Assembly: GCA_963739345.1 (NCBI GenBank)
Contig: CAVUAA010000001.1
Span: 620,001-684,000, forward strand
Length of the DNA stretch: 64,000 nt
Direction of reading: 5' to 3'
Source of the DNA: CAVUAA01 sp963739345
GTDB taxonomy: Bacteria; Chlamydiota; Chlamydiia; Chlamydiales; JAFEGQ01
Shown in pieces: positions 42,578-53,100 of the stretch. Made by a program: the position numbers and the translations under genes. The notes beneath the pieces were generated by a model. It was given only the letters and a program-made list of their open reading frames with translations. It was not told the origin of the DNA and did not search any database. Position 1 is the first letter of the stretch. Every line of letters starts with the position of its first letter.

Positions 42578-44137
42578 TCACATTTTGATCTGCTGCCAAT
42601 CCTCGATGAGGCGGGTCTTGGAGGAGAAGTTGGCTCCTACGAGAACGATGTCGCCCTCCTCAGCCTTGAACCGCTCCACATAACCGTTCTCCTTGATTTG
42701 CCGGATCGCTTTCTTGGCAGAACTATCGATCTTAAACTCGAAGATGTAGAGCGTTGAATTGGCCCGCACGATCATGTCGATACGCCCACTGCTTGTCGTC
42801 ACTTCGGCATCCACATCGAAGCCGAGCATACGAATGCACAGGTAGAGGAGGGAGTGGTAGTACGCTTCGGTCGCTTGGTGAAGGTGATAGGGCACTCCCG
42901 CTAGCACCTCATTGAACTTCTCGAAAAAACGGTCGAGATCACCAGCGGTGAGCGCCTGCCTTAGGACGCGAAAAAACGGCTTTGCCTGCCATTGCTCAGT
43001 CTCAACAAAAGCGCGAAAGAGGTGACCGAGTAGTGATCGCCTAACCTCTTCATTGGGCAACTTGAGACAGTAGGTGTTGGTCTTGGCATCGTACTTGTCA
43101 ACCGTGAGGTAGCCGGTCTGAAAAAGAAGCGAGGTGAGATCGATCGATTCGGCATCCGAATTGTTCTCTATCTCGTCCCCTGCCTCGACGGTCTTTTCAA
43201 AGCGGGCCACAGGAAAATCGCGCTCTTTGAGTAACTTGATGGCAAAGGTGGGGGTGGCGGAACTAAACCAGTAGTTCTTCAGCTTACCGCTCTGTAAGTA
43301 GTTAAGCACCGACCAGGGATTGTAGACCTTGGTCACCTCATCTTCTTGTGCAAAACGGTAGCCATTGTACCAGTGGCGCATCTGGCTGAGAATGGCTTCT
43401 GGACCAACTCCCTGCTGTTCGGCCAAATTGGCGATCTCTTGCTGAAACTTGTCCGCAATCTCCTTTTCAGTGAGACCCAACAAGGTGGCAAACTCCGGCA
43501 TCAGTGAGAGATCAGTCAAGCTGTTCAAGCCGGAGAAAAGCGAGACCTTGGAGAACCGGGAAACGCCCGTTAGAAAGACAAACCGAAGATCGCCCTGTAG
43601 CGTCTTGAGAATCGCAAACAGTTTCTGCAAAACGAGCCGATTCCCTTGCGTCAGCTCAGCGTTTTCTAAGTGGGAGACAAGGGGGCTGTCGTATTCGTCA
43701 ACAAGAACGACCACCTTCTCCTTCTTGGCCAACTCTCGAACGAGAACGCGCAAAACATGACCTGGCGACTCAGTGCGCGGCGGCGTAACCCCAAGTTCAT
43801 ACGACAAGAAGGCGAGGTACTCCACAAGACTATCATTGAGAATCTCTGGTGAATCATCGCGCAGGCCAGACAGATCAAGAGAGATTACTGGATAAGACTT
43901 CCAGGCGTAGTCGGAGCCGGCGATCCACAGCCCGTCGAACAGCTCCCGTTTGCCGCGGAACAGTGCCGCCAATGTCGAGACGGCAAGCGACTTGCCAAAT
44001 CGGCGAGGACGGGAGAGAAAGGCTGCCCGATGTCCACTGACGAGCCGATAGAGCACTTCCGTCTTGTCGACATAGGCTTGCCCCTCTTGCACCAGGGTAG
44101 GAAAGTCTTGAACCCCAAGGGGCAGCTCTCTTGTCAT
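42578..44137 (-). CDS. AAA-ATPase / PD-(D/E)XK nuclease-like protein
   Basis: 519 residues from ATG 44137 (ATG 44155 also possible). N-terminal AAA-ATPase-like domain typical of Pfam PF09820 (LPLGVQDFPTLVQEGQAYVDKTEVLYRLV, P-loop-like RPRRFGKSLAVST, Walker B VVVLVDEYDSPLV) and C-terminal PD-(D/E)XK-like domain PF08011 (DAEVTTSSGRIDMIV...LYIFEFKIDSSAKKAI, with D, E and K of the fold). The family is multi-copy in many bacteroidetes and some intracellular bacteria; function unknown, possibly nucleic-acid processing. Only 4-24 bp from the upstream gene, so probably in an operon with it. Confidence 0.85.
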   Translation of the reverse strand: MTRELPLGVQDFPTLVQEGQAYVDKTEVLYRLVSGHRAAFLSRPRRFGKSLAVSTLAALFRGKRELFDGLWIAGSDYAWKSYPVISLDLSGLRDDSPEILNDSLVEYLAFLSYELGVTPPRTESPGHVLRVLVRELAKKEKVVVLVDEYDSPLVSHLENAELTQGNRLVLQKLFAILKTLQGDLRFVFLTGVSRFSKVSLFSGLNSLTDLSLMPEFATLLGLTEKEIADKFQQEIANLAEQQGVGPEAILSQMRHWYNGYRFAQEDEVTKVYNPWSVLNYLQSGKLKNYWFSSATPTFAIKLLKERDFPVARFEKTVEAGDEIENNSDAESIDLTSLLFQTGYLTVDKYDAKTNTYCLKLPNEEVRRSLLGHLFRAFVETEQWQAKPFFRVLRQALTAGDLDRFFEKFNEVLAGVPYHLHQATEAYYHSLLYLCIRMLGFDVDAEVTTSSGRIDMIVRANSTLYIFEFKIDSSAKKAIRQIKENGYVERFKAEEGDIVLVGANFSSKTRLIEDWQQIKM

Positions 44138-44161
44138 GGGTCGATTGTAACCCATCAACCG

Positions 44162-45208
44162 CTAATTGACCAGGCGGACAACACGGCCACCTTGAAGAGC
44201 CTTACGGCAGCGGAAGGCGGGCTCGTGTTTGATCACCCGTTCGATGAAGCCGTCGGGGAATCCCTTCCACCGCATGGCGATCTCGCGAGCGACGAGGGAG
44301 ACGAGGTGGGCGAGGGGATATTGGATGGAGGGGTGGTAGAAGTAGGTCTTAGCACGGGCTACGGCTAGATTATATTGGACGGCGGTCTCCTCGTCGGAGC
44401 AGAAAACATCTTCGGCCACCTCGCGCAGAAGGAGCGACCAGATGGGCTTGCTAGGGGCGTAGGTGTCGGCAAGGAGTTTGCAAAGAGGTTTGACGACCGA
44501 GCGGTCTGTGACAATGGCGCACAGGCGATCGTTGAGAGCGCGGGTGGAGGCCAATTTTTGGCGATGGGCCATCCATGGCTCAATGAACTCCACCACCACC
44601 TGGCGAAGCAGGTGCCAGAGCCGCTCCTGCCGCCCCATCTCATGGAGGGCGTCGGCAATCCGCTCCCGCCGCTCTGCCTTATCTGAGCCGCTTAAGTGAC
44701 GCAAAAGCGACTGCTCGGCCGGACTGAGCGGCAACAGCCCGTCAAGGCTATAGGGTTTAAGGAAGAGGTAGAGGTCAACCCGGTCGAGATCGCCGACTGC
44801 ACACCGCAATAGGCTGAGCAGATCCACTTTAGTGGTTCGGTAGGGATCCTCAAAACCGAGGAAATAGCGGCGGACTCTCGCCTGGGTGAGGGCGACGTGC
44901 TCCGGCAAGAGGAGCTCCTCCAGCTCCCCCTCCTCATAGGCAAGTGCATACACCTCTCCCACCAGCCGCTTGCCCGCCCCCAAAAGAGCGTCCTGTGCCA
45001 ATTTAGGTAGCTGAAGCACCTGAATGGGCTCGTAGAGACGACAGGTGGGTAGAGCTCCACTGCCCCCTTGAGCAAATGGCATGCACAATTGCTCCCCTTG
45101 AGATGGGGGCGCCATCGACATAACATCCTTATATTGAAGACGTTGCAATCCATTTAAATCGCTCTTCTTTCGAACTACCTGATCTGCCATGCGCCTAAGG
45201 ATCGCCAT
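44162..45208 (-). CDS. Hypothetical helical protein
   Basis: 348 residues, no domain recognised, no signal peptide or membrane helix. Largely alpha-helical with many Leu/Arg/Glu. Start near 45208 (MAILRRMADQVV); ATG 45190 is an alternative. Located directly upstream of the AAA/PD-(D/E)XK gene on the same strand and divergent from the unknown gene at 45331, from which it is separated by 122 bp holding both promoters. Confidence 0.6.
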   Translation of the reverse strand: MAILRRMADQVVRKKSDLNGLQRLQYKDVMSMAPPSQGEQLCMPFAQGGSGALPTCRLYEPIQVLQLPKLAQDALLGAGKRLVGEVYALAYEEGELEELLLPEHVALTQARVRRYFLGFEDPYRTTKVDLLSLLRCAVGDLDRVDLYLFLKPYSLDGLLPLSPAEQSLLRHLSGSDKAERRERIADALHEMGRQERLWHLLRQVVVEFIEPWMAHRQKLASTRALNDRLCAIVTDRSVVKPLCKLLADTYAPSKPIWSLLLREVAEDVFCSDEETAVQYNLAVARAKTYFYHPSIQYPLAHLVSLVAREIAMRWKGFPDGFIERVIKHEPAFRCRKALQGGRVVRLVN

Positions 45209-45297
45209 ACTACAGGTTTATAATCCACCCCTCCTATTCCAACTACCCCAAAATTAAAGATTTATCTTGCCACATCAAGCGATTGTAAAGAAAAGTC

Positions 45298-45324
45298 TTG
45301 CAATCTGCCGATTCATGTTACAAT
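45298..45324 (+). promoter_or_regulatory. Candidate extended -10 promoter, near-leaderless transcript
   Basis: TTGCAA (45298-45303), 15-bp spacer, then TGT-TACAAT (extended -10, box 45319-45324) only 6 bp before the ATG at 45331, so the message would start at or next to the start codon. No ribosome binding site is seen. Confidence 0.35.
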
Positions 45325-45330
45325 AGGCCT

Positions 45331-46296
45331 ATGGAAAAGACCTTTGCCTGCTATCAAAAACACATGCCACTCGATGCCGATACATGGGACGAGATTCAGG
45401 CGCACAAGGCGACGTTGGATGGCAAATTGCTTCCCCTGGATTTTGGCGAGCAAATTCTAGCAAACAACAACACCCACGTAATCGCTCAAGGACGGGGAGA
45501 GGCGCTGATCAGCGCCTATAAGCGTCGGTTCGCTCTGATGGAAGAGAAGGCTCGATTGACCGAAGAGATCAACGAGAGCCTATGGCCTCAGCTAGCGAAA
45601 CGATTGCGCCGTTGGTGGATTGGCCGGCAGCTGATTGGGAACACGAGCGATGAGGACCTCTCCGCAATCAAGGATTCTGTCACCAGTCGGATGAAAGCAT
45701 TCCCGATGCTCATGCTGGAAGGGATGACCTACGATGAAATGCTCGAGGTGATCGATAGCTACCTCGCCTCAGATGAGCGCTCGAGTCTCTATGAAGGGCG
45801 TGCGCGAGAGCTGAAAAAAAAGATCAAGCAGGTGATTGCGATCGAGGCTGAGCTGGGCGCTACTCCCTCACTCGAGACTCTCAAGATGTTTGGCAATGAG
45901 ATCGTAAGTGATCTCCAGAGAGAACCGCGCCTGCTGAGCGTGAAGACGGCAAAGGCGGCCCATCGCCGATTCAGACAGCAGCTCAAGTGGGGACGGTCCG
46001 GGGACTCTCTGCTAAATATCTCCAGCCTCCTAGAGGGATTGACCCGTCTATGGAGTAGCAAAGGTGTGTGGAATCAGGCGGGGTTTGATCGGGACGAGGT
46101 AGTCCAACAAATCTTGAAAGGTGGCGACGTTTTCGAATTAACGGGCGCCGATAAGCTTGGGCCTTTCCGTGCAGCAGAAATCGAAAAAGAGGCGAAGGAA
46201 GCTGGACACAACAAGTGGGCGTTGCATCGCCTCCTCTATCAGGTGGCCCGTGAGAAGGCGTGGACTCAAAAGCCCCTCACTAACCTTAAAGTTTAA
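45331..46296 (+). CDS. Hypothetical helical protein
   Basis: 321 residues from ATG 45331 (family-free; an in-frame codon at 45298 would start inside the promoter). Hydrophilic, strongly helical, Lys/Glu/Arg-rich, ending with a basic tail (REKAWTQKPLTNLKV). No signal or membrane segment. Convergent with the nitroreductase, overlapping its 3' end by 11 bp. Not recognised. Confidence 0.6.
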   Translation: MEKTFACYQKHMPLDADTWDEIQAHKATLDGKLLPLDFGEQILANNNTHVIAQGRGEALISAYKRRFALMEEKARLTEEINESLWPQLAKRLRRWWIGRQLIGNTSDEDLSAIKDSVTSRMKAFPMLMLEGMTYDEMLEVIDSYLASDERSSLYEGRARELKKKIKQVIAIEAELGATPSLETLKMFGNEIVSDLQREPRLLSVKTAKAAHRRFRQQLKWGRSGDSLLNISSLLEGLTRLWSSKGVWNQAGFDRDEVVQQILKGGDVFELTGADKLGPFRAAEIEKEAKEAGHNKWALHRLLYQVAREKAWTQKPLTNLKV

Positions 46297-46900
46297 GTTT
46301 TTTGCCCCAAGTCCCCTCGTGGAGGAACTCCTTCTGGGATTTGCGCTGGCCGATCGTCTCGTCCCGTTTGCGCAAGCTCTCATTCTCACATGACTTAAGG
46401 TTGGCCATGTAGCCAATGGCAATGGCGGCAACGGGGTCGCACCCTTCGGGAATTTCAAGCACCTCGCGCGCCTTCTCGACGCTAAACCCGCCCATCTGGT
46501 GAACGCTCAGTTCAAGGTCAACCGCCTGAACACAGAGGATCCCCATGGCAAGACCTACGTCGTGGTAGGCGTGCCGGTTGGGCTTGTCGCTCTTGGCAAA
46601 ATTCAAACGTGTCACTGAGATAGCCAGGATGGGCACGGCGTGTGCCCACTCCTGGTTGGGCTTGACTAGGCAAGAGAGAATCTTTTGATGAGCGTCTCCC
46701 CTTCCCTTGATGCCAATCACCCAGTTCCACGGCTGCTCGTTGAAACAGGAGGGAGCCCAACGGGCCGCTTCAAATAGACTTTGAAGCTTTTCCGGCTCGA
46801 CCGGATCGTCGGCAAAGCAGACGGGGCTCCACCGGTCGTGAATCAGTTCATTGACAGGATGGTCAACCTTTCGTGGCTTGACGTAGTAATCTTTTTCCAT
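46286..46900 (-). CDS. Nitroreductase-family FMN protein
   Basis: 204 residues. RWSPVCFADDPVEPEKLQSL and FEAARWAPSCFNEQPWNWVIG are the N-terminal FMN-binding blocks of the nitroreductase fold; YHDVGLAMGILCVQAVDLELSVHQMGGF supplies the helix that packs on the flavin. Reduces quinones, nitro compounds or similar with NAD(P)H; the substrate is not evident. It ends in the 11-bp overlap with the convergent gene, and starts just beyond the tRNA-Ile 3' end (1 bp). Confidence 0.87.
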   Translation of the reverse strand: MEKDYYVKPRKVDHPVNELIHDRWSPVCFADDPVEPEKLQSLFEAARWAPSCFNEQPWNWVIGIKGRGDAHQKILSCLVKPNQEWAHAVPILAISVTRLNFAKSDKPNRHAYHDVGLAMGILCVQAVDLELSVHQMGGFSVEKAREVLEIPEGCDPVAAIAIGYMANLKSCENESLRKRDETIGQRKSQKEFLHEGTWGKKLKL

Positions 46901-46901
46901 A

Positions 46902-46975
46902 TGCGGTTACCAAGACTTGAACTTGGGACCTCTACATTATCAGTGTAGCGCTCTAACCAACTGAGCTATAACCGC
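46902..46975 (-). tRNA. tRNA-Ile (GAU)
   Basis: 74 nt. Acceptor stem GCGGTTA/TAACCGC, D-loop TAGCTCAGTTGGTTAGAG, anticodon loop CTGATAA (anticodon GAT), T arm GGTTCAAGTC-like (AGTTCAAGTCTT). CCA is not encoded. Usually paired with tRNA-Ala; here a MITE separates them. Confidence 0.95.
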
Positions 46976-46984
46976 GGGGTTAGA

Positions 46985-47141
46985 ACCCACATTACTACCC
47001 TCTCCTCCCCTATGACGACTGCTTTTGGCAATCTACTTCGCCTCGCTCCTCGCCCATGACTAAGCCATGGGACTCGTCGCGATGCTCGTATCTCACTCAA
47101 AACCAGACCCCCTAGCGGAAGGATAGGGTAGCAATCTGGGT
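46985..47141. mobile_element. MITE with IS982-type ends between the two tRNA genes
   Basis: 157 bp. Ends ACCCACATTACTACCC and (inverted) ACCCAGATTGCTACCC match the resident IS982 ends; flanks TTAGA / TTGGA are an imperfect 5-bp target duplication. The interior, with the stem around CATGACTAAGCCATGG, is an inverted copy of 5379-5511. It ends one base before the 3' end of tRNA-Ala. Confidence 0.85.
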
Positions 47142-47142
47142 T

Positions 47143-47215
47143 TGGAGGCTAGGAGAGTCGAACTCCTGACCTTCTGAATGCAAATCAGACGCTCTACCAA
47201 CTGAGCTAAGCCCCC
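47143..47215 (-). tRNA. tRNA-Ala (UGC)
   Basis: 73 nt. Acceptor GGGGGCT/AGCCTCC with one G-T pair, D-loop TAGCTCAGTTGGTAGAGC, anticodon loop TTTGCAT (anticodon TGC), T-loop GTTCGACTC, discriminator A. CCA not encoded. Confidence 0.95.
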
Positions 47216-47252
47216 GAAGCGGGATTACGAAATTCTACGTTCTCTCCGAATT

Positions 47253-48407
47253 TTACTGCAACCAAATGTAGACGACGAGTGACAGAAAGAAAACGGCATA
47301 AACCGGCGTCTTGACGAGGCGAAGGCCCCACAGCTTGTGACAGAGGTTGAGAAGGGTGAGGACGATGAGAGCGGGATAGCAGACCGTTACGATAGGAAAG
47401 AGCGCCCGCTTAATGCCGGTGAAGCTGAGATAGGAGACGAAATAGGCAATCACCAGGGTAATGAGAAGGGCCGGCACGTAAGGGAGCTTCTCTCGAAAGA
47501 TCTCCTCGTGAAGCACGTCGGCGAAGACCGCAGCAAGGGTGATGGCTGTAGTTAGACAGGCCAGCACAATCGCAATATGCGCGATGGTCCCGGTGATCGG
47601 TCCCGCCAGATAGAGGGCGATGGCGCCGAGGAGCTGATCCCCAGGCACCCATTGCATGGGCGTCTGATAAAAGGAAGAGACGAAACTCAAACCAAGATAG
47701 ACGAGCGCCAGAAGCACTGCCCCCAAAACGCTCGCCCGGACAAGCGCCCGCCTCTGCTCACTCCCCCCTTGCGGAAAAGCTTTTTTCAGGGCGATTAAAA
47801 TGACCGAAGAGAAAAAGCAGGCGGCGAGGAGATCAAGGGTGTTGTACCCCTCGACGAGGCCGTGGGTGAAGGCGCGCCATGCGGTCGTGTCGTTCGGTGT
47901 GGAGGAGGGAGGATTGATGAGCCCGATCACAATAATCGTGACCAGTGAGATCAACAGAAGCGGCGTTAAAACAAACCCCACAATGTCGACCACCCGGCTC
48001 TCTTTCCAGGCAAAGAGGAAAATAACCAGACAGGCAATCAGACTGAATACGCCAATCGAAAGATCTGGGAAGGAGAGTGTCACCGTGGAATAGGCGAGAG
48101 CGATGGTTCGGGGCATCCCCCCAAACGGCCCAATGAGCATGAGAATGAACATGGCCAGCAAATATCCCGGCACCTTGCCGATCCGCCCAAAAAACGCTCG
48201 GTGATCCGAGTCGTAAAGGACCACCGTCACAAGGCCTACAAAGGGAACAAGCACCGCCGTCAGCAGCAGTCCCGTCATCGCCCAGAAGGTCTGCGTCCCC
48301 ATCTCCTGCCCTAGCAACAGCGGGAACACCACATTGCCCGCTCCGAAGAACATGGCAAACATGGCCAATCCGATGGCCCCAGACCTCGACTGCAAAATCG
48401 CCTTCAT
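47253..48407 (-). CDS. brnQ: Branched-chain amino acid transporter (LIVCS family)
   Basis: 384 residues with about twelve membrane helices. AMFFGAGNVVFPLLLGQEMG at the N-terminus is the LIVCS signature. Imports leucine, isoleucine and valine with a cation; auxotrophic intracellular bacteria such as Chlamydia depend on it. ATG 48407 follows GAGG. Separated from the oppA cluster by about 145 bp. Confidence 0.93.
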   Translation of the reverse strand: MKAILQSRSGAIGLAMFAMFFGAGNVVFPLLLGQEMGTQTFWAMTGLLLTAVLVPFVGLVTVVLYDSDHRAFFGRIGKVPGYLLAMFILMLIGPFGGMPRTIALAYSTVTLSFPDLSIGVFSLIACLVIFLFAWKESRVVDIVGFVLTPLLLISLVTIIVIGLINPPSSTPNDTTAWRAFTHGLVEGYNTLDLLAACFFSSVILIALKKAFPQGGSEQRRALVRASVLGAVLLALVYLGLSFVSSFYQTPMQWVPGDQLLGAIALYLAGPITGTIAHIAIVLACLTTAITLAAVFADVLHEEIFREKLPYVPALLITLVIAYFVSYLSFTGIKRALFPIVTVCYPALIVLTLLNLCHKLWGLRLVKTPVYAVFFLSLVVYIWLQ

Positions 48408-48551
48408 CGTGAGGAGTTTGATTCCATTTTCCCTAAATGTCCAGGACTAAGTTTGATCTCTAACCCCTTCATCACCAACAGACGAGTAAAATCATTTCGT
48501 CGACTTTTTATAATTTGGGGCCTGTCCCTAAATTGTGAAAAGTCGGGTCGA

Positions 48552-50147
48552 TCAGGTTGGGCGGATTGTGCAGTGTTTGAAGTCAACAAGGCCAAGGTCG
48601 TTGATCATGATCCCCTCAACCCCGTCCCGTTTGATGTAGTAGTAGTTGGGGACGTAGACGGGGACGGACGGGACGTCCTGCATGACGAGGGCTTCTGCCA
48701 TCTGAAGTCCGATAAGGCGGCGCTCTGGGTCCACTTCACGGTCGGAGGCATCGAGGAGCTCGACGTAGCGGTCGTCAGCCCATTGCATGGTGTTAAACTG
48801 GTCGGTGAGATACTTGTGCCGCTCAAGGTTGTAGATGGGGTCGGGAAGCCAAGAGAACCAGGTGACACCGCAGATTTGAAAGTCATGCGATAGAATACGG
48901 GAGAGGTAGGCCTTCCACTCAAGGCTGTCGAGTTCGATGGTGATGTCGAATGCCTCTTGCCATTGCTGCTGCACAGCCTGAGCTAGCTGCCGCTGCCCTT
49001 CGATCATACCGTAGGTGAGGCGGATTGGCTCTAGGTCGCTCCGGTCGAGGCCAATTTCAGCAAGCCCCTCTTCAAAAAGCTGGCGCGCCTCCTCTTTAGA
49101 GAGGGACTCAAGGAGAGAGCCGTCGTGGAGACTAAGAGCGGGCGGGAGGATGCTGCCAGCAGCCTCCTCACGGCCAGTGAGGATGTTGTCAATGATCGAC
49201 CGCCGGTCGATGGCAGCGGCAAAGGCTTTGCGCACTTTGAGTGAGGTGAAGGGTGGCTGCTGAGTGTTGAAGTCGTAGAAGTAAACGCCGAAGACGGGTG
49301 TGGACTCGAGGGTGCCCTGCCGGTTGAGCCGGCGGATGGAGTCGTGAGAGAGCTCAGAGAGTGGCTCTCCTACCCAGTCGAGCTCCCCATTCTCAAACAT
49401 GGCCAGAGCACTATGGGCATCTGCCACCATGGTGAAGGAGATTCCGTCAAGCTGGACGGCGTCGGCATCCCAATAGTTGGGGTTTTTCACCAACACAATT
49501 TGGTCGTCGTGCTTCCACCGCTCGAGGACAAACGGGCCGTTGCTGATGTGGGTCTCAGCGCTCTCGCTCCACCCATTCCCCTCTCGATCGAGAAAGGAGG
49601 GAATAGGGGCGAAGGCGGGAATGGCGATGAGATCGAGAAAATAGGGTGCGGGGTGGTCGAGCTGCACCACCAATGTATGGTCGTCGATGGCGTGAACGCC
49701 AACATCATCCACTGAACCCTCTCCAAGAGTTGCCGCGCGGGCACCGGTGATGAGTTGAAAGAGCCAAGTAAATGGGGTGTCAAAGTCAGGCGAGACCGCC
49801 CGCTTCCATCCCTGTTCAAAGTCAAAAGCGGTGACCGGCTCACCGGTCGACCAGAGGGTCGAGCGGAGGTGAAATGTGTACTCAGTGCCATCAGGAGAGA
49901 TCTCAACCCGCTCAGCGAGCCCAAGGGCTGGCTGTCCTGCGGCAGAGACGCGGGTGAGCCCTTCGAAGAGCATGTTGTTGATCACCTGCGCCCGCCGCCC
50001 CACCCCAATGCGGGGATCAAGTGAGTTGGGGTCGCCCCCAATGTTAAGCCGAAGAACATTCTCAGACGATCGGACCGACCGCTTGGCAGAAGGCTCTGAA
50101 CAGGCGATTAGCGATACGGTAAGCAAGAATAGCAAAATTGATTTCAT
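48552..50147 (-). CDS. oppA: Oligopeptide-binding lipoprotein (OppA type)
   Basis: 531 residues from ATG 50147 (MKSILLFLLTVSLIACSEPS): lipoprotein signal with lipobox LIAC, cysteine 16. The SBP_bac_5 domain starts at LRLNIGGDPNSLDPRIGVGRRAQ, with FEGLTRVSAAGQPALGLAERVEISPDGTEYTFHLR as the typical second block. Binds peptides at the outer face of the inner membrane for an Opp ABC transporter whose permease genes are not in this window. Lies 2 bp downstream of the OppA-fusion gene and its C-terminal domain is the same family. Confidence 0.9.
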   Translation of the reverse strand: MKSILLFLLTVSLIACSEPSAKRSVRSSENVLRLNIGGDPNSLDPRIGVGRRAQVINNMLFEGLTRVSAAGQPALGLAERVEISPDGTEYTFHLRSTLWSTGEPVTAFDFEQGWKRAVSPDFDTPFTWLFQLITGARAATLGEGSVDDVGVHAIDDHTLVVQLDHPAPYFLDLIAIPAFAPIPSFLDREGNGWSESAETHISNGPFVLERWKHDDQIVLVKNPNYWDADAVQLDGISFTMVADAHSALAMFENGELDWVGEPLSELSHDSIRRLNRQGTLESTPVFGVYFYDFNTQQPPFTSLKVRKAFAAAIDRRSIIDNILTGREEAAGSILPPALSLHDGSLLESLSKEEARQLFEEGLAEIGLDRSDLEPIRLTYGMIEGQRQLAQAVQQQWQEAFDITIELDSLEWKAYLSRILSHDFQICGVTWFSWLPDPIYNLERHKYLTDQFNTMQWADDRYVELLDASDREVDPERRLIGLQMAEALVMQDVPSVPVYVPNYYYIKRDGVEGIMINDLGLVDFKHCTIRPT

Positions 50148-50149
50148 GG

Positions 50150-53100
50150 TTATTTCTCTTCTTCGGCCACATAGGCCCATTTGAAATCGGTTTGTCCCAC
50201 TTCTGAAACCACCACCCCGTGCACTTCTGGCCGACGAACGTACGTGTAGGAATAGTAGTATAAAGGAGTGCAGGGGATCTCGTCCATCAGAAGCGCCTCG
50301 GCCTGCATCAGCCGCATCTCGCGGACGTGAAGGTTGACGGCCTCGTCAGCCTCATCAAGCACCCTCTGATACTCCGCACTCTCCCAACGGGAAACGTTGA
50401 AGACGCCGTGCCGGTGGCGGAAGGGAGCGAGGTTGTAGATGGGATCGCGCAACCAGCTGTACCAGGTGATCCCGGCCACCTGGTAGTCGTTGGAGAGAAT
50501 GTGATCAGCGAAGGTCTTCCACTCAAACCCCTCGGTGACGACTGTGATGCCGAGCGCCTCCTCCCACTGTTTAGCGACCGCCTTGGCTACCCGATCCTGT
50601 TCTTGCAAATAGATGTGGCTGATAGTGATGGGGGGGAACTCTTCGCGACTCATCCCTAGCTCTCTTAGCCCCTCTTCAAAGAAGCGGCGGGCCCGCTCAA
50701 CATCACCGTCAGGAAGGAGCGAAACGCGGGTGAGGCGGACGGTGTGGGGGAAGAGGCCGCGCGCCGGCCGCTCACCGCTCTGGAGCACCTCCTCGACCAA
50801 CTTCTTCCTGTTGATGGCGTAGGCGAGAGCTTTGCGAATTTTCTTGTTCTTGAAGGGTGAAAGCTCGACGTTGAACTCATACCGATAGAGGGCGGCTGCT
50901 GGGGTCTTTTGGAGGAGCCCTGCCGTTTGCAGGCGAGGGATCGCATCGTTGGGAAGCTCGCAGAGCGGCTCACCGATCCAATCCAATTGCCCTTGCTCAT
51001 AGAGATTGAGAGCGGTCTGTGGATCGTCGATCTGGGCGATCTCAATCTGGTCGAGGCGGACAGAGGGGGCGTCCCAATAGCTGGCGTTTTTCACCAGCCG
51101 GACCACCTCTCGCCGCCTGTCTTCTGAAAGGCGGAAAGGGCCATTGCAGACGTAATCTTCCCCTTTCGAAGAGGCCCAGCCGGGCCGCTTCTTGTCGATG
51201 CCACGGTAGAGAGGAAGATAAGTCCAGTGAGCGACGAGTTCGAGAAAATAGGGAGCGGGGTGTTCGAGCTTAACCTCTAGGGTCCGATCGTCAACCACCC
51301 GAATGCCTACCTCGTCAATAGAGCGAGTCCCCTCCTTTGCTGCCTTTCCCCCCTTGATGATGTCAAAGAAGGAATAGCGCGACTTAAAATCGGGCGCCAT
51401 CACGATCTTCCATGCATACTCAAAGTCGTGAGCGGTGATCAGCTCGCCGTTAGTCCACCGGGTGGACCTGAGAGTGAATGTGTAGGTTCGCTTATCTTCG
51501 GAGAGGTGGACCGACTCCGCAGCGGCCAGAGTTGGCTTGCCGCTCGCATCGAGACGAGTAAGCCCCTCATAGAGCATCTTCATCAAAATCCCCGACCGCC
51601 GATCGGAGCCAATACGAGGATCGAGGGAATGGATGGCGCGGGTGAGGTTGAGCCGGAGACACTGCCGGCTCCGCTGCTGCTGCTGCCACCCGGAGAGAGC
51701 CCTCTCAACCGTTGTGCGCAACTCCTGCCGCGCCACCTCGTCATCGTGTAGATGGACGTAGCAGAGAAAATACAGTCCTTGTGCTGGTAGAAGCGCGCTC
51801 GCCAGGTGGAGCGGATCGACGCTTAACTCTTCTACAGCTTTTTGCACCTCACTGTAGAACGACTTATGATTAGCGCACGCAACCAGGAGATAGGCGCCAC
51901 CGGGCAGCTGCCGATGTTCAAGTGCCGCACCCCCTCGGCTGGGTAGATCCTGCTGTCCTAATGAAAGAATAAGATCGAGAAGAAGTTTGACGACTGACGG
52001 CTCAAGGTAGCTCTGCATCACCGGAGGGGTGAGCGCATAAAATAGGTTCTCGAGAAGAAACTCCTCCCGCCGCTCGTCTGTGTTGAGAAGCCCTTTGGCA
52101 GACTCTAGCACTTCACTTTGCTTGTCGATCAGCCCGCCGTTGAAATCGCGTACATCGCCGAACATCTGGTTAAGACACTGCACCACAAATTGACGGGCAC
52201 GACCAAGGTCAACAGCTGCATCACGCCTTAAGAAACGCTCTTTTTCCAGAGAAATGCTAAATACAGAGGCTCGCTTTACATAGCGCTTCCGAAGAAGTCC
52301 CGCCTCCACCTCATCTTGCACCTTGCAAACCACGCCGTGCGGCAACTTGGAGGTGAGCTCCTCAACCGATTGCGAATCTTCCTTCCACACGCGCACCATA
52401 ATGACGCTAAATGTGAGCGACATCCGATCCTGCCCCTGAAAGGAGATGCTGACCTGCGGAATGTCACGCACATAGCGGATCTCCCGCCCAAGCGCCATGA
52501 TGCTTCGGTAGACGTTCTCCTCGTTAGGAGGATTGAAAACGGAGTGGGTGAGCCGCTCTACCCGCCCTTTTAGCTCGGTGGCTAATTCGGCTCGCAGTCG
52601 ATCGAGCTCTTCCCCTGTTACGGGCTGCCGGTCGTGCCGCTCCACTTCGACGTAGATACAACGGATCGGGTCGTCGGGAAGCTGATAGGCGAAGAATGAG
52701 CGCTCCACCACCCGTATCTCAGGACCAACCTGTGCTACAGCGCGCAAAATATGGTCAGCCTCCAACACCTCGTAGGTAGGCAGCGCGTTGACCGCGATGG
52801 CAATTCCAAGGACCGGCTTCTCGCCAAACACATACTCCAACTTCGCTCGCATGATCCGGGTATGGAAGTGGCGCCAGCCAGGACGAAGTCCCAGCTCCTT
52901 CCGAAGCGAGTCGCGCGCCAGATAGAGCGAGTAGATGATCCGGCGAAGATGCCGCACAGAACGGATGTCGCGGAACGACTCGCCACAGAGGAGCAGAAAG
53001 TGCTGCACATCATCGATGATCTCGGGACGGACCAAATTGGGCTGACGGCGCATCACGGCGACGAGGCTCTCGTGCAGGTGAGAAGCTTTCTTGCTCACCT

